From the NCBI GenBank assembly GCA_014584345.1, contig JACTNB010000006.1, forward strand, positions 1-64,000: a DNA stretch of 64,000 nt, written 5' to 3'. The notes beneath the pieces were generated by a model. That model was not told where the DNA came from. It was given only the letters and a program-made list of their open reading frames with translations, and made no database searches. A program made the position numbers and the translations under genes. Origin of the DNA: Planctomycetota bacterium (lineage in GTDB: Bacteria > Planctomycetota > Planctomycetia > Planctomycetales > Planctomycetaceae). This document shows positions 35,137-48,037 of the stretch, in pieces; the first letter of the stretch is position 1; each line of letters starts with the position of its first letter.

Positions 35137-37620
35137 ATGCGCGCGTTCAGTGGGACGATTCTTTCGTTTACCATGGTCATCGTTTTTACTACTGCTGTCG
35201 CATCGGCTGACCCGTGGATTGCCGGAGTGACACCGCGGCTTGTGGGGCGAGGCACAACCAGTGAAATCGTGGTTGCTCCATGGCGGCACGAGGCACTCGA
35301 CCTGCTGTTCTACCCTTATAAATCGGTTGGGCCTGACGATACTTTCAGCGAGCAGCCTGGTATTCAGTGCGTCGGGACACAGTTCGACGCAGCAAAGCAG
35401 AGGCTCATCTGCCGGATCGAGATCGCGGCGGATTGTCGGCCGGGAGAGCATCCATTCCGCGTCCTCACTGCTGTGGGACTCTCATCGCTGGGTACCGTCC
35501 ATGTGAGTCCTTTTCGTGTCATCGATGAGGAAGAGACCAAGGCCAACACTAACGACTCACCGGAAACTGCACTACTGGTAGAGCCAGACATCACCGTTCG
35601 TGGCACACTCTCGAATAGTGCCACTGAGGATATCGACTCCTTCCGAGTGGCAGGCAAGGCGGGCGACCGACTTTCTGTTGAAGTGGACATGGTCAAAATG
35701 GGGGACGACCTGCGGTGGAATCCTGTTCCCGAAGGCTATGATTCGGTTGTCGCAATTCTCGATCCTTCTGGAAATCGGATCGCCATCAATGATGACTCGC
35801 CGCTGAACCGCCAGGATCCGCTTCTGTCAGTAAAGCTGCCCGTCGATGGTAACTACACGATTGTCTTGAGGCGGTCGATGTTTATCCCGGAAGAGAGGCC
35901 CTATGCGATCCACATTGGCCGGTTCTTCCGACCACTGGCCGCTTTTCCAACCGGTGGACCGGCAGGTACGTCGCTCGAGGTACAGTTGCTGGGAGACCCA
36001 CTCGGCCCGGTGACGCAGACGATTTCCGTGCCGCAGTCAAGTGGCACATTTCCTCTTTTAGGTGACGCACCGACACCGCTCACGCTACGGTCCAGTCCGT
36101 TCCCAAATGTGCTTGAAGCGACCGACGAAGCCGAGACAATTGTGCCAGCTCTCCCGGTCGCGGTGAATGGTATTCTCGCCAAGTCGGACGAGACAGACCG
36201 GTATCGCATCACTGTAACAAAGGATGTGCCGCTGCAGGTGCGTGTCTGGGCAAGTGCACTTGGGTCGCCCGTTGATCCTGCAATCCGATTACGTCCCATC
36301 GACCAGTCGGGAGTGGTTGGCGCGGTTGAAGTGGAAGCCGACGACGCCACGCGGCCTGAACGCGACATCTTCGGCGGTCAAGGCGACTTTCCCGATACAT
36401 TTGACCCATCGGTCATCTGGACGCCGAAGCAGGATGGCGACTACCTGCTTGAGATCTACGATCCGCGTGGTATCGGTGGGCCAACCCACGTTTACCGCAT
36501 CGAGATCGCCCCGCCAGAAAACACGCTGCATATTGGTCTCTCCTGGGAGGGTTACAAACCGGAACGGCCTCGAAAGTCGTCGCTCTCAGTGCCACGGGGG
36601 AATCGCTGGACGGTCAGATTATCGCTGTATCCGGGCCAGGGAAGCAACATTACCGGGCCACTCGATCTCGCGGTCGAGGGGTTGCCACCCGGCGTAAAGA
36701 TGCTCTCGCCACGGCTTCCTGCACTGCAGTCGGCCTGGCCGATGACGTTCATCGCCGATGCGGATGCCCCGCTTGCAGCCTCGATTATTCGCGTTACAGC
36801 CCGCCCAGCGGAAGGGGGCGTTCCCTTTGTAACGGTCAACCAGCAGAATCTGCAACGGGTTTCGTATTCGCACTATCCGTGGCGAAACATCCGGATGGAT
36901 CGATTTGCGGCGGCGGTCAGCGAACCGGCCGGATTCGAGGTGGAACTTGAATCACCAAAGCAGCCACTGATGCAAGGGTCCGAACTCACCATCCCCGTGC
37001 GAATCGTGCGGCAACCATGGTGCGAAGAACCACTTGAACTGCAGTGTGAGTTCGCGCCGCCAGGTGTCGGGATGTCGCCGGCGGAGATCATTCCTGCCGG
37101 GGAAAACATGGCCACCTTGACACTCTCTGCTGATGCGAACGCAAAGCTCGGCAGTTCGCCGCTTTACGTGATGGTCACGACAACCCAGGCTCGAGGCGGG
37201 CTAGAAAACAGCTCGGTCAAGGGGGACACGAGTTTGGGATCTGAACGAGTGAGAGTCTCTTCCGAAGTCGTCAATGTCGAAGTCGCCGAGCCATTCGTGT
37301 CACTTTCGAGCGAACCGCAGAGCGTCCGCCGAGGAACTAAAATCGCTTACCGCTGGACCGTCAAACAGATTCGTCCGTTTGAAGGGCGGGCGAGTGTCCG
37401 CATGCTTGGCCTGCCGGTCGGTCTGGTTGCGAACGGTCCTGTGCCGACAATCGACAATACGTCGGATGAGGTGGTGGTGGAACTCGAAGCCCGCGATGAG
37501 GCTCTGCTGGGGCTGGTTGGCGATCTCAAATGCGAAGTGCGGTTCCCTGTCGGCGGCGAAGAAATACTCCTCCGGACGGGTTCGGGCAAGCTGAGAATAG
37601 ACCCACGGCTCGAGAAGTGA
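35137..37620 (+). CDS. Exported pre-peptidase (PPC) domain protein
   Basis: An 827-residue exported protein. ATG 35137 follows AGGAG at 35122-35126. A signal peptide ends near ASADPW. Then come beta-rich repeats including a bacterial pre-peptidase C-terminal (PPC) type domain at ~160-265 ([18 protein letters not shown], then [15 protein letters not shown]) and a second at ~340-460 ([18 protein letters not shown]). The rest resembles Ig-like modules ([11 protein letters not shown]). PPC domains serve as targeting or binding modules of secreted proteins. There is no catalytic domain. It is part of the 33.6-43.1 kb unit and may be a scaffold or substrate binder (inference). Confidence 0.75.
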   Translation: MRAFSGTILSFTMVIVFTTAVASADPWIAGVTPRLVGRGTTSEIVVAPWRHEALDLLFYPYKSVGPDDTFSEQPGIQCVGTQFDAAKQRLICRIEIAADCRPGEHPFRVLTAVGLSSLGTVHVSPFRVIDEEETKANTNDSPETALLVEPDITVRGTLSNSATEDIDSFRVAGKAGDRLSVEVDMVKMGDDLRWNPVPEGYDSVVAILDPSGNRIAINDDSPLNRQDPLLSVKLPVDGNYTIVLRRSMFIPEERPYAIHIGRFFRPLAAFPTGGPAGTSLEVQLLGDPLGPVTQTISVPQSSGTFPLLGDAPTPLTLRSSPFPNVLEATDEAETIVPALPVAVNGILAKSDETDRYRITVTKDVPLQVRVWASALGSPVDPAIRLRPIDQSGVVGAVEVEADDATRPERDIFGGQGDFPDTFDPSVIWTPKQDGDYLLEIYDPRGIGGPTHVYRIEIAPPENTLHIGLSWEGYKPERPRKSSLSVPRGNRWTVRLSLYPGQGSNITGPLDLAVEGLPPGVKMLSPRLPALQSAWPMTFIADADAPLAASIIRVTARPAEGGVPFVTVNQQNLQRVSYSHYPWRNIRMDRFAAAVSEPAGFEVELESPKQPLMQGSELTIPVRIVRQPWCEEPLELQCEFAPPGVGMSPAEIIPAGENMATLTLSADANAKLGSSPLYVMVTTTQARGGLENSSVKGDTSLGSERVRVSSEVVNVEVAEPFVSLSSEPQSVRRGTKIAYRWTVKQIRPFEGRASVRMLGLPVGLVANGPVPTIDNTSDEVVVELEARDEALLGLVGDLKCEVRFPVGGEEILLRTGSGKLRIDPRLEK

Positions 37621-37664
37621 CCGTACGGACAATTCAGAAGGCAGAAGAACAAGGGTGAAATATA

Positions 37665-39911
37665 GTGAATGGGAAATTGATTCTGACTCTGCTGATAGCG
37701 GGCCTGTCGCTGGTCTCAATTCACGTCTATGCCGACGATACCTCCGGCAACAAATCTGCCTCACGCAGAGCGACCGTACCGAGTTTTCGGCATGACGTCA
37801 TGCCGGTCTTTTTTCGGGCTGGCTGCAACGCTGGCACCTGCCACGGTTCGGCCCGCGGCAAGGACGGCTATATGCTTTCGCTGTTCGGCTTCGATACCGT
37901 CGGTGACTACCGCCGCACGGTTGAGGAGATTCCGGGCCGCCGTGTGAACACGGCTCTGCCCGAAGAAAGCCTGCTGCTGCTCAAGGCCACCGGTGCCGTG
38001 CCTCACACCGGAGGTAAGCGATTTGAACGCGACAGCGACCTCGCCAATATTCTCCTCGCCTGGATCGAGGCGGGAGCACCCGATGATGTCGGCAGCGTGC
38101 CCGACGTGGCAGGGATCGAAGTCTCTCAAGATTCTGTCGTTTTCGACAATGCAGGCAAGTCCGAAGATCTGCGCGTGACGGCTACCTATGCGGACGGCAC
38201 AACTCGCGATGTCACGCACCTGTCATTGTTCGGCACCAACAACCCGAGCGTGGCCGATATCGACTCCGAAGGCCGCGTAACCTCTAATGGACCAGGAGAC
38301 ACAACCGTACTCGCGCGCTTCAGCCGGTTTACTGTCGGAGCTGAAGTGATCGTGTTGCCGCCCGGTGATGGTTTTGTGTGGCCAAATCCGCCAGAAAATA
38401 ACTTCATCGATCGGCTCGTTTTTGAGCGACTGCAAAAATTGCGGATCGCGCCATCTGAGCTCTGCGACGACGAAACATTCCTCAGACGCGTCACGCTCGA
38501 CCTTGCCGCCAGGCCACCGACAGTCGAGGAATATTTGGCCTTTATGTCTGATACCTCGGCCGACAAGCGGTCGCGAAAAATCGATGCCCTGCTCGAAAGT
38601 GAAGACTTTACCGACTACATCACCGCGCTGTGGGGCGAATTGTGCCGGATCAACAGTCAGGACTACACAGGGCGGGCAGACTCTCACAAGCCGGCCAACG
38701 CTTTCTACGCCTGGCTGCGTGACCAGCTGGCAGCCGACAGGCCCTTCGATGAGGTTGTGGCAGATCTGACAACTGCCGTCGGCAGCACGAACATCGACGG
38801 TCAGACGGGGCTCTATACGATGCTCATCAAAGACTACAGACTTAATCCCAAAGTGCTGGCTGCCGATTACTCCCAGCTCTTCCTCGGCGTGCGGATGCAA
38901 TGCGCGGAGTGTCACAATCACCCCTTCGATCGTTGGACGATGGACGACTATTACGGTTTCGTCAGTTTCTTCACCTGTGTGAAGCGGAAAACCGGCAGTG
39001 ACAGCCGCGACCGGCGGGTGATCTTCGATCCTGCCGCTCCACCAGCCATGCACGCCATCGATGGCCGCCCCGTACCGGCTAAACTGCTCGGAGAAGTCGA
39101 ACCGGTCGGCGGCGAAGGCGATCCGAGACGGGCACTGGCGGATTGGATCAAAGATCCTGCAAACGACCTGTTCAATCGGAATATAGTGAACCGGTTGTGG
39201 GCTCACCTGTTCGGCGTCGGAATTGTCGATCCGGTGGATGACTTCCGGGCAACAAACCCGCCCACTAACGGGCCTCTGCTGGAGGCACTTGCGACCCGTT
39301 TTGCCGAGCACGACCGAAAACTGCGGCCCATGCTTCGTGACATCTGCAATTCGAGGGTGTACCAACTCTCGATTGAACCGACACCTTCCGGAAAGGATGA
39401 CCTGCGGCATTTCTCACACGCTCAGCTCCGGCGATTGCGGGCTGACGTACTGATCGACTCGATCGTGGCCGTGACCGGTGTGCCCCGCTCGCTGCCGAAG
39501 GCCCCAACCGGGACCAAGGCCATCAGCTATATCAATCGGCACCACTACTATACCGCCACCGGCGATTTCGTGCTCGACACATTTGGTCAATCAGCCCGGA
39601 AGACAGTTTGCGCCTGCGACACTAGAACCGATCCGTCTCTCACGCAGGTGATGCACCTGCTCGTGGGCGACACTACCGGCCCACGGGTGCACACGGCCGC
39701 CACCAGTGGAGTGCTCAAGAGAATCATCGACAGCGAGTCAGCACCGGAAAAAATCATCGAGGCAATTTTCATTCGCGTACTCTCACGTCGTCCGACAGTT
39801 ACAGAGATGCAGTTGCTGCTTGAACTCTTGGCAGAGGACAACCGGTCGGCCGTTTACGAAGATATCTTCGCCGGGCTGCTCAACTCGAGTGAATTCCTCT
39901 TTAATCACTGA
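37665..39911 (+). CDS. DUF1549/DUF1553 protein with Ig-like domain (module 3)
   Basis: A 748-residue exported protein with GTG start and a signal peptide ending near VYADD. The N-terminal cytochrome-like motif is [14 protein letters not shown], a C-X4-CH spacing that is characteristic of one DUF1549 subgroup rather than classic CxxCH. A bacterial Ig-like (Big2-type) domain follows at ~150-230 ([17 protein letters not shown]). DUF1549 is at ~245-440 with [12 protein letters not shown] near 415, and DUF1553 at ~490-735. It lacks LamG. The partner DUF1501 is two genes upstream. Confidence 0.88.
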   Translation: MNGKLILTLLIAGLSLVSIHVYADDTSGNKSASRRATVPSFRHDVMPVFFRAGCNAGTCHGSARGKDGYMLSLFGFDTVGDYRRTVEEIPGRRVNTALPEESLLLLKATGAVPHTGGKRFERDSDLANILLAWIEAGAPDDVGSVPDVAGIEVSQDSVVFDNAGKSEDLRVTATYADGTTRDVTHLSLFGTNNPSVADIDSEGRVTSNGPGDTTVLARFSRFTVGAEVIVLPPGDGFVWPNPPENNFIDRLVFERLQKLRIAPSELCDDETFLRRVTLDLAARPPTVEEYLAFMSDTSADKRSRKIDALLESEDFTDYITALWGELCRINSQDYTGRADSHKPANAFYAWLRDQLAADRPFDEVVADLTTAVGSTNIDGQTGLYTMLIKDYRLNPKVLAADYSQLFLGVRMQCAECHNHPFDRWTMDDYYGFVSFFTCVKRKTGSDSRDRRVIFDPAAPPAMHAIDGRPVPAKLLGEVEPVGGEGDPRRALADWIKDPANDLFNRNIVNRLWAHLFGVGIVDPVDDFRATNPPTNGPLLEALATRFAEHDRKLRPMLRDICNSRVYQLSIEPTPSGKDDLRHFSHAQLRRLRADVLIDSIVAVTGVPRSLPKAPTGTKAISYINRHHYYTATGDFVLDTFGQSARKTVCACDTRTDPSLTQVMHLLVGDTTGPRVHTAATSGVLKRIIDSESAPEKIIEAIFIRVLSRRPTVTEMQLLLELLAEDNRSAVYEDIFAGLLNSSEFLFNH

Positions 39912-39970
39912 CATGTTGACGAGGAAATGCCCACCCACCGACTTGTCCACACTTACTCGCCACGGAGATA

Positions 39971-41392
39971 ATGATGAATGCCCTGCTCAGCCGCTTCACG
40001 TTGCCGGTTCTATCGGTGGCGGTCCTTCTGGCTTGCGGCCCCAACCTTTACGCTGACGATGGCAAGGAACAGGGGACGGACAAACCCGTCACCTATGAGG
40101 ACCATGTCTTCCAGATTTTCAAAAAATCTTGCGCGACCTGTCATGGAGATGGAAAGCAGGAAGCCGGGCTGAATCTGGCAACATACGTGGACACGATCAA
40201 GGGGAGCGGCGGGGGCGAGATCGTGGTGGCAGGCCGGTCTTCGTCGAGTCGACTGATCGAAGTGTTGACATCGACAGAAGATGGGGAGCGGATGCCACCG
40301 GACGGCGCCCCGTTGCCAGCCGAAGCGGTGGAGTTGATCAAGAAATGGATTGACACCGGGCTGCGGGAAAACGCGGGCAGTTCTGCGGCGGCGATGCGGA
40401 CACTGGGATTCACAGCCACGCCTCGGACCGCCGAAGTCGGCCCGGGGGCAGTCCCCTCAAATCTGGCGACATTCCCCCGTGTGGCCACGGTGCGTCCCTA
40501 TCCGCTGCTTGCCATCGCCGCCAGCACTCGGGCGCCTGTTGTGGCCACAAGTGGCTACGGTGCGATCGACCTGTTCGACTCGGCTACCCGCAAGTCCTAC
40601 GGATCAATCGAGTTTCCCGAAGGTGAACCACTCGTGCTCACCTTCAGCCGCTCCGGGCGTCTACTCCTGGCTGCTGGCGGCAAGCCGGTGCAGAGCGGGA
40701 CCGTCGTGCTCTTTGACGTGGCCACGGGCAAACGGCTGGCAAGCGTGGCTGACGAACCCGATACAATCATCGCAGCGGATCTCTCTCCCGATGAAAAACT
40801 GGTGGCGATCGGCTGCACAAGCCGACTCGTGAAACTCTATTCCACCGAGGATGGCAGTCTGAAGGTTACCATTGACAAACACACCGACTGGGTTACCGCC
40901 GTCGCCTTCTCGCCAGACGGTCAATATCTGGCTACCGCAGACAGGATCGGGAATATCCATCTCTGGGACGGAACGACCGGCAGGGTGATACTGCCACTTT
41001 CCGAGCACAAGAAGTCGGTGCGGGCTCTCTCGTGGCGGATCGACTCGGGTGTTGTTGCTTCCTGCGGCGAGGATGGCACTATCGTCTGGTGGGATGTGAA
41101 GGATGGCTGGCCGCTGGCAATCAAGTCGAACGCGCATGGCGATGGCGTGCTCGACTGCCAGTTCGGACCGCAGGGTGAACTCGCTACCTGCGGTCGCGAC
41201 GGGATCGTAAAGATCTGGTCGACCGAGGGAAAAGAACTGACGAGGTTCTCCATTACCGAAGAATTCGCTACCAAGGGTCGTCTCCCGACAGGCAAACGAC
41301 TATTGCCGACAAGAGTGGCGGTATCAAACGACGGCTCCACAGTTCTGGCTGGCGACACAGCCGGAAACCTGCATTCATGGAAAATCCCCTGA
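39971..41392 (+). CDS. c-type cytochrome domain plus WD40 repeat protein
   Basis: A 473-residue protein. A signal peptide or lipoprotein-like start (VAVLLACGP) is followed by a planctomycete cytochrome C motif [11 protein letters not shown] (residues 54-58) with axial-ligand-type [12 protein letters not shown], then a WD40 beta-propeller at ~165-473 ([41 protein letters not shown]). This pairing is common in planctomycetes. The propeller probably binds a partner protein while the haem domain moves electrons. It lies 59 bases after the DUF1549/1553 gene, in the same unit. Confidence 0.85.
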   Translation: MMNALLSRFTLPVLSVAVLLACGPNLYADDGKEQGTDKPVTYEDHVFQIFKKSCATCHGDGKQEAGLNLATYVDTIKGSGGGEIVVAGRSSSSRLIEVLTSTEDGERMPPDGAPLPAEAVELIKKWIDTGLRENAGSSAAAMRTLGFTATPRTAEVGPGAVPSNLATFPRVATVRPYPLLAIAASTRAPVVATSGYGAIDLFDSATRKSYGSIEFPEGEPLVLTFSRSGRLLLAAGGKPVQSGTVVLFDVATGKRLASVADEPDTIIAADLSPDEKLVAIGCTSRLVKLYSTEDGSLKVTIDKHTDWVTAVAFSPDGQYLATADRIGNIHLWDGTTGRVILPLSEHKKSVRALSWRIDSGVVASCGEDGTIVWWDVKDGWPLAIKSNAHGDGVLDCQFGPQGELATCGRDGIVKIWSTEGKELTRFSITEEFATKGRLPTGKRLLPTRVAVSNDGSTVLAGDTAGNLHSWKIP

Positions 41393-41648
41393 ACCGATCA
41401 TAAGTACCTGCGGGATGATTGACTCCTATAATTCCCAGCCGCCGGAGCAAACGTTACATTTCAATTCCCGTTCAGCACCAGTTGGCCAAGCCTCCCGAGT
41501 GGCAGAATCACAAGAGGTTTCGAATACTGACGTCAATCTTGAATGATCGAATGCATCGACATAAGCAAACATTGGTCCCCGGTGTGAGAACGATTTAGAC
41601 GCTGTTATTACCCTACTCCTTCTCGATCATGACAAAAAGCTCACCGCC

Positions 41649-43121
41649 ATGCGCGTCCAACGACAACTCCTCTTCACTGGCCTGTGTCTCGCATTTGTTT
41701 TGACTGGATTCGCCGAGGCTGCAATATCGGATGAGCCAATCTTTCGAGCTGGCGCGGCGACGAGCAATATCACGCCGCCGATCGATTCCGACTCCACGGC
41801 TCGTTCCAGCAACCGGCAGGCGACGCACGTGCACGACGAGTTGCACGCCCGATGCCTGGTCCTCGACGATGGGGAAGCAAAGTTGGCGCTAGTCGTTTGC
41901 GACCTGCGGCACATTTCGGCAGAGGTTGTGATCGACGCCAAGCGGATGATCCAGCGGATGACCGGCATCCCTCCTGAATGTGTGTTGGTCTCAGCAACTC
42001 ACACTCACACTTCGACCGGCACCAGGCTGGAAGAGGGTGAAGGAGAACCGTTTTACGACTATCGCGCGTACCTCACCCGGCGGATCGCAGAAGGCGTCCT
42101 GCGTGCCGTCAATCAACTGGAACCAGCGCGGATCGGCTGGGGTGTCGCCGAGGAACCGACACAGGTTTTCAACCGTCGGTGGTTCCTGACAGCCAACCGC
42201 GGCGTAATCTACGGTGCCCACGACAACATCGAACTGGTCGACACGAATCCCGGTTACAGCGGTTTATTGAGGCCCGCCGGCCCCGTCGACCCGCAAATCA
42301 CCTTTCTTTCGGTGCAGTCAACCGAAGGCCAGCCAATCGCACTGTTGGCTTCCTACGGGCTGCACTACGTGGGCGGCGTGCCGGCGAATACGATTTCGGC
42401 TGATTATTTTGCAATCTTCGCCGACCGAATCGGCGAACTGCTCGGAGCCGAACGATATCAGGACCCACCCTTTGTGGGCATCATGGCCAACGGCACCAGT
42501 GGTGATGTAAACAATCTTGAACGCTACAGCGAGGAGGAGTTGGCGAAGCGCGGCACACTGCCGAAGAAGCGGTATCAGTTTTTCGAGAAAGCCCGTGAAG
42601 TCGCGCACCTGTGCGCGGAGAAGGTGATGGAAGCACATCAGTCGATCAAGTGGCACGATCATGTGAAGCTCTCTTCGCTGCAGCGAACGCTCACATTCGA
42701 GCGGCGCTACCCGACGAAAGCGGAGGTGGAATGGGCAGAGGCTGTCAAAGCCAAAAAGATTAAGCCCATGAGCACAAGTCGATACAGCACGTACAGCACC
42801 GTACTGGCCTATGCCTCGCCTGAGATGCCGCCAACCATCGACGTGGTTGTGCAAACACACCGAATCGGCGACTTGGCCATAGCCGCAATGCCGTTTGAGG
42901 TGTTTGCCGAGATCGGCCTGGAGCTCAAGGATCGCAGCCCGATCCAGCCGCTGATGAACATTTCGATTGCCAACGGATCGCACGGTTACCTGCCGACACC
43001 CGAGCAGCACCGGCTCGGCGGCTATGAAACCTGGATCGGCGTTAACAAAGTGCAACTCGACGCCTCAGTGAAGATGGTTGACGCCTTGATTGAGATGCTC
43101 GGCGAGCTGAATGGAAAGTAA
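41649..43121 (+). CDS. Neutral/alkaline ceramidase-like hydrolase
   Basis: A 490-residue exported protein, related to the N-terminal catalytic domain of neutral/alkaline non-lysosomal ceramidase. Signal peptide LLFTGLCLAFVLTGFAEA; RAGAATSNITPPI is the typical family start. The metal-ligand region SATHTHTSTGTR corresponds to the ceramidase SxTHTHSGP signature, and MANGTSGDVNN to the second conserved block. The C-terminal Ig-like domain of true ceramidases is missing. Planctomycete homologues are numerous and unlikely all to cleave ceramide; an amidase on another envelope or environmental substrate is possible. Last gene of the 33.6-43.1 kb unit, although 256 bases separate it from the WD40 gene. 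Confidence 0.82.
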   Translation: MRVQRQLLFTGLCLAFVLTGFAEAAISDEPIFRAGAATSNITPPIDSDSTARSSNRQATHVHDELHARCLVLDDGEAKLALVVCDLRHISAEVVIDAKRMIQRMTGIPPECVLVSATHTHTSTGTRLEEGEGEPFYDYRAYLTRRIAEGVLRAVNQLEPARIGWGVAEEPTQVFNRRWFLTANRGVIYGAHDNIELVDTNPGYSGLLRPAGPVDPQITFLSVQSTEGQPIALLASYGLHYVGGVPANTISADYFAIFADRIGELLGAERYQDPPFVGIMANGTSGDVNNLERYSEEELAKRGTLPKKRYQFFEKAREVAHLCAEKVMEAHQSIKWHDHVKLSSLQRTLTFERRYPTKAEVEWAEAVKAKKIKPMSTSRYSTYSTVLAYASPEMPPTIDVVVQTHRIGDLAIAAMPFEVFAEIGLELKDRSPIQPLMNISIANGSHGYLPTPEQHRLGGYETWIGVNKVQLDASVKMVDALIEMLGELNGK

Positions 43122-43238
43122 CAGAAAGTATCAGAGTAGGAAGGACTGTTTGAGTTCAGTCCCCCTTCCCTCCGGACGCTACCTTATCCGGCCATTGTTT
43201 ACCATCGATTTGGTGACGGCAAATCAGCCGCGCTGTGC

Positions 43239-44630
43239 TCATTCGATGATCTCACGCACTACATGGCCGTGCACATCCGTCAGCCGGAAGTCTCGCCCCT
43301 GCAATCGATACGTCAGGCGTTCGTGGTCAATGCCCAACTGTGCGAGAATAGTTGCATTCAAATCGTGCACATGCATCGGGTTGTGGGTGATGTTGTAGCC
43401 GAACTCATCGGTCTGCCCGTACGCAATTCCCGCTTTGATGCCGCCGCCTGCCAGCCAGACCGTAAAGCAGCGACCGTGATGATCACGCCCGTAATTCTTG
43501 GCCTCCAGCTTCCCCTGTGAATAGGTGGTTCGGCCGAATTCGCCACCCCAAATGACCAGCGTTTCGTCTAGCAAACCCCGTTGTTTCAAATCACCGATCA
43601 ACGCCGCACAAGGCTGATCGATATCCCCGCATTGTAGTCGTAAGTCACTGGGCAAGTTGTAATGTTGATCCCAGCCACGATGATACAATTGAATGAAACG
43701 CACATTCCGCTTGGCCAATCGGCGGGCCAGCAGGCAGTTCGCCGCGAAGGTGCCGGGTAGAGTTGCTTGCGGCCCGTATGCGGCAAACGTGGCAGCCGTT
43801 TCTTCGCTTAAATCGGCAAGATCGGGTACCGAGGTTTGCATGCGGAAAGCCATTTCGTACTGCTTGATTCGCGTGGTAATTTCTGTATCCTGCTCGCGAT
43901 GGTTGGCATATTCGTTGAGTTGGGCCAGAGTATCGAGCTGCGACCGCCGCATTTCTGGGGAAACCCCCTGTGGATTGGACAGATATAGCACCGGGTCACC
44001 GCTACTGCGTAGATTGACCCCCTGATGACTGGATGGCAAAAAGCCCGAACCCCACAACCGGGCATACAGCGGATCGGCCGGGCGGGCGGCGCTGCCATTT
44101 GAAAGCAGCACCACGAATGCAGGCAGATTCTCATTCTCGCTGCCCAATCCGTAACTGGCCCATGCACCAAAACTGGGGCGACCGGGCAACTGATGCCCGG
44201 TTTGCAGCAGCGTGACGGCCGGGTCATGATTGATCGCTTCGGTGTGCAGCGAACGGATGACGCAAAGGTCATCGGCCCTGCTGGCGGTGTGCGGCAGCAA
44301 TTCACTAATCGGGATGCCCGATTCTCCGTGCCGCTGAAATTCGAACACGGACGCGGTCAGCGGGAATGTACTCTGTCCGCTCGTCATGCCTGTCAACCGC
44401 TGGTCACCGCGCACGGATGCGGGTAGTTCTTCGCCGTGACGTTTACGTAGCTCCGGTTTATCATCAAACAGATCCAGTTGCGAAGGCCCCCCGTGCATGA
44501 ACAGCGAGATGACCCGTTTGGCTTTCGGGGCAATGATCGGGGCGGACTGAAGTTCGCGATCGAGTAGACTGGCCAGGGCTGACAACCCAAGCTGCATGCC
44601 GGTGGTTCGAAAGAATACGCGGCGGATCAT
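43239..44630 (-). CDS. DUF1501 protein (module 4)
   Basis: A 463-residue DUF1501 protein. The N-terminus [20 protein letters not shown] is Tat-like with a short n-region. Hallmarks present are [72 protein letters not shown] and [14 protein letters not shown]. Its ATG overlaps the stop of the upstream DUF1549/1553 gene by 4 bases (ATGA), indicating translational coupling and a stoichiometric pair. It converges on the ceramidase-like gene with a 117-base gap. Confidence 0.9.
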   Translation of the reverse strand: MIRRVFFRTTGMQLGLSALASLLDRELQSAPIIAPKAKRVISLFMHGGPSQLDLFDDKPELRKRHGEELPASVRGDQRLTGMTSGQSTFPLTASVFEFQRHGESGIPISELLPHTASRADDLCVIRSLHTEAINHDPAVTLLQTGHQLPGRPSFGAWASYGLGSENENLPAFVVLLSNGSAARPADPLYARLWGSGFLPSSHQGVNLRSSGDPVLYLSNPQGVSPEMRRSQLDTLAQLNEYANHREQDTEITTRIKQYEMAFRMQTSVPDLADLSEETAATFAAYGPQATLPGTFAANCLLARRLAKRNVRFIQLYHRGWDQHYNLPSDLRLQCGDIDQPCAALIGDLKQRGLLDETLVIWGGEFGRTTYSQGKLEAKNYGRDHHGRCFTVWLAGGGIKAGIAYGQTDEFGYNITHNPMHVHDLNATILAQLGIDHERLTYRLQGRDFRLTDVHGHVVREIIE

Positions 44631-47600
44631 CGGCGCATCACCATTTCGTCAAGATTCAGAATCGTATGAGCAACCTGCGTCCAGACGGCGCGCGGAATCG
44701 TCAACTCATCGCGGATGGCATCTCCACTAACTTCCAAGGCCGCTCTCTCATCCCGCTCAAACAGTTTGCGTTGCTGGTCTAACAACTCTGACAGCAGCGT
44801 CAGCTCAGCCGCATCAGCGTCTCGGCAGACGATGTACTGAAACAACTGCTGCAACACTCCCCTTTCGGCAGTCGGGCCGTTGGGCAACGGGTTTGCCTCG
44901 ACAACCGTATCGGCCAGCTTGCGCGCCGCCTGAAATATGAGCGGATCATTCAGTTGCACGAGCGCCTGAAGTGGCGTATTCGTGCGAGATCGCGTCGCCA
45001 GACACTTCTCCCGAGTCCCGGCATCGAAAATCTGCAGAGCGGGAGGCGGAGCCTGCCGTTTCCAGAAAGTATACAAACTGCGGCGAAATTGGGCGGGGCC
45101 GTCATCAGCCACATAGGTCTCCTCACCATTGTAGGAGACCTCCTTCCACAACCCCGGCGGCTGCCACGGTTTCACACTCGGCCCGCCGAGTTGATAATTT
45201 AGTAAGCCGGAGACCGCCAGTGCCTGGTCACGAATCAACTCGCCGGGCAAACGAAACCGGGGGCCACGCGCGAGCAGCAGGTTATCGGGGTCACACTCTC
45301 GGAGTCGCGGGCTAACCGCCGACTGTTGCTGATAAGTTTGCGATGTCACAATTAGCTTGAGCATCGCTTTGGTATCCCAGCCACCATCGCGATACTTGAT
45401 CGCCAGCCAGTCGAGCAGTTCAGGGTGCGTCGGCAATTCTCCCTGGGTGCCGAAATTATCCACCGTTCGCACCAGCCCTTCTCCAAAACAGAGTTTCCAT
45501 AGTCGATTGACTGCCACGCGCGCTGTCAGTGGATGTTCCGCGGAAACGAGCCAGCGGGCCAGCCCGAGCCGGTTGGGCGGTTGATCCGGTAACGGGGTAA
45601 ACAGGCTCGGCGTGCCTGGCTCGACTATCTCGCCGGGAGCGTCGTACTGCCCGCGGATTAACAAATGGGTTGGCCGTCGCTCGTCCAGATCCTGCATGAT
45701 GAGCGTTGTCGGAATCGCCTTACGTGCCGCCTGCTCGGACTGTCGGGCCTGTTGGAACTGTGCATAAATCGTACGGACTTCGTCTCCCGCCGCTGTCTTA
45801 ATATAATCGTCCCGCAGCACGTTCTGTTCGGCCACCGATCGTTCCGACTCGGGCCGGGTCAGAATACCTCCCAGTCGCTGACTGCGATACCAGTCTGCCG
45901 CTGCCGTAGCAGTCATTGTCCGGGGCAGAACCATCAATTCATCGAGCTGTCCGTAATATCCCAGTCCAGAATCACGACGCCCCAGTTTGAGCGTCTCGTC
46001 GTTGTGCAACGTTCCGGTCAATGTGTCTCTTAGGATCTCAATTTTCGCAGGTTGGCCATCGATATACACTGCGAGATCATGGGCGGAAATCAGAGTCGGA
46101 GGGCCTGATGCATTATGTCCCGGAAAGCTGACGACCACCTGATGCCACTGCTGAGCCGAGAGATTGGCCCCGGCGAGAACATGCAGTTCGTTCTCGCCCC
46201 AGCGATGCACCAGATTGATTTGAATCCGGCCTTTCTGCCAGATCAGTTCGATTCCCCGCCGCCGTCCGGTGGGCTCGATCTTCGACCAGACGCATCCCAG
46301 TGAACTGACCGGCTTGATCCACACGCCGATTGTCCACGGTTGATCCAGCACCCAGTCGATAGACAGTTCCAACTGTTCGTCTCCATCAAACTCACCCGCT
46401 TGAGCCTTGACTCCCGCCACCGACGACAGCTTGTCGGGAATCACCGCGCCTTCCGCTTCATCAAAACTGTAGGTTACGATGGGATCAGTGGGCAGCGGGG
46501 GAAACTGAGTGGACAGGGTCTGTTCCCACAACGTGATTTGCTTGTTGACGGCTGGTTCCAGGACGCTCCACTGGTGTTGGGCAGCCTGTCGCCGACGAGT
46601 CAACCACAGTAACTCATCAGACTGTTCAGGTGTCGGCACCTCAAGAGTCGGCGGCGGATCGTCGGCGGTAACCAGACCTGGCTCCACACTGTTGTTAAAG
46701 TAGGCATAAAAGCGGAAGTAGTCTCGCTGGCTGAGCGGATCGAATTTGTGATCATGGCACTGGGCACAGGCGAGGGTCAGCCCCAGCCAGACCGTCGATG
46801 TTGTTTCGACACGATCGACGACCGCTTCGACGCGAAATTCTTCATCGATGATACCCGTCTCGTTGTTTGCCATCGCGTTCCGATGAAAACCGGTTGCGAC
46901 AAGTTGAGAACGCGTCGGGCTGGGCAGCAAATCCCCAGCGAGCTGTTCGATCGTGAATTGATCAAATGGCATATTGTCATTGAATGCTGCTATCACCCAG
47001 TCCCGCCAGGGCCAGATTTGACGGGGGCGATCGCCAAAAAAACCATTCGTGTCGGCATACCGGGCCGCATCGAGCCATTCCAAAGCCATCCGCTCGCCAT
47101 ACTGAGGCGACGCCAGCAAACGATTCACCGCTGATTCATAGGCAGATACCAGGCCTACTCGCTCCACATCGGCCAGGAACCGCTCACGTTCGGAAACGCT
47201 GGGGGGTAACCCCGTCAAATCCAAAGATACCCGACGCAGCAACTGCGATGGCTCTGTCGGTACGCTCGGTTCAAGCCCCTCGGACGCCAATCGAGCCGCG
47301 ACGAAACGATCAATCGGATGCGCACTCCATTGTGGATGAGATTTCTTCAGTGGACCAGTGTCCGGCAACGGGACGGCGACCGGTTTTGTAAACGACCAGT
47401 GCGTCTCATACTGGGCCCCTGACTCGACCCAGAGCTGCAGGATCCGCTTTTGGGATGCAGAAAGTGGTTTGCCGATTTCGGCCGGAGGCATCAGTTCGGA
47501 CTCATCGTGCGAATTGATTCGCCGCAACAGTTCACTGTCTGCAATCTGACCGGGTACGATTGCTGGTAAACCTGAATCGGCTGCAGTCGTCGCCCCGGCG

Positions 47601-47791
47601 AAGTGATCGAGACGCAAATTCCCCATTCGAGTCCGCTCATCAAACCCGTGACACCGAAAACAGTGTTCAGCCAGAATCGGACGCACATCACGGGCAAAAT
47701 CGAGAGTTTTTTCCGCTCTTGCGATGTTGCCCCATGCCAGCACTATCGCCAGACCTTTCAACAAAGGCAAAATGATGATTCGAACAGGCAT
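44627..47791 (-). CDS. DUF1549/DUF1553 protein with cytochrome motif and central LamG-like domain (module 4)
   Basis: A 1054-residue exported protein starting at ATG 47791 (signal peptide [17 protein letters not shown]). Haem motif EHCFRCHGF at residues 42-50; DUF1549 ~150-370 with [12 protein letters not shown] near 342; a LamG/concanavalin-like domain in the middle at ~450-630 ([35 protein letters not shown]); DUF1553 ~720-1030. The LamG-like domain is inserted between DUF1549 and DUF1553, whereas modules 2 and 7 have it at the C-terminus. It is coupled to the DUF1501 gene by a 4-base overlap. Confidence 0.88.
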   Translation of the reverse strand: MPVRIIILPLLKGLAIVLAWGNIARAEKTLDFARDVRPILAEHCFRCHGFDERTRMGNLRLDHFAGATTAADSGLPAIVPGQIADSELLRRINSHDESELMPPAEIGKPLSASQKRILQLWVESGAQYETHWSFTKPVAVPLPDTGPLKKSHPQWSAHPIDRFVAARLASEGLEPSVPTEPSQLLRRVSLDLTGLPPSVSERERFLADVERVGLVSAYESAVNRLLASPQYGERMALEWLDAARYADTNGFFGDRPRQIWPWRDWVIAAFNDNMPFDQFTIEQLAGDLLPSPTRSQLVATGFHRNAMANNETGIIDEEFRVEAVVDRVETTSTVWLGLTLACAQCHDHKFDPLSQRDYFRFYAYFNNSVEPGLVTADDPPPTLEVPTPEQSDELLWLTRRRQAAQHQWSVLEPAVNKQITLWEQTLSTQFPPLPTDPIVTYSFDEAEGAVIPDKLSSVAGVKAQAGEFDGDEQLELSIDWVLDQPWTIGVWIKPVSSLGCVWSKIEPTGRRRGIELIWQKGRIQINLVHRWGENELHVLAGANLSAQQWHQVVVSFPGHNASGPPTLISAHDLAVYIDGQPAKIEILRDTLTGTLHNDETLKLGRRDSGLGYYGQLDELMVLPRTMTATAAADWYRSQRLGGILTRPESERSVAEQNVLRDDYIKTAAGDEVRTIYAQFQQARQSEQAARKAIPTTLIMQDLDERRPTHLLIRGQYDAPGEIVEPGTPSLFTPLPDQPPNRLGLARWLVSAEHPLTARVAVNRLWKLCFGEGLVRTVDNFGTQGELPTHPELLDWLAIKYRDGGWDTKAMLKLIVTSQTYQQQSAVSPRLRECDPDNLLLARGPRFRLPGELIRDQALAVSGLLNYQLGGPSVKPWQPPGLWKEVSYNGEETYVADDGPAQFRRSLYTFWKRQAPPPALQIFDAGTREKCLATRSRTNTPLQALVQLNDPLIFQAARKLADTVVEANPLPNGPTAERGVLQQLFQYIVCRDADAAELTLLSELLDQQRKLFERDERAALEVSGDAIRDELTIPRAVWTQVAHTILNLDEMVMRR

Positions 47792-48037
47792 GGCAGTATC
47801 TGGCGAAGTCCTATGCGGATCTCTACAACATCCCAGCTTGCCGGCGAATAAAAACAGTAATCGTATTGCCTCCCAAAGGCAGCGACTCAGCATTGCCTAC
47901 TCTCCAACGTCAAGCATCTTCGCGATTTTCCAGAGTGTGATGAGGGAGGCAATCGTCGGTCATCGCATAAACGTATCCGTTCACGGCCTTTGGATTGCTC
48001 TTTCCAGATTTTCGGGAATCTCTGATATCTCTCTGCA

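Noticed and set aside
38223..39410. A 395-codon minus-strand frame
   Set aside because: Antisense to the DUF1549/1553 gene of module 3, without family features.
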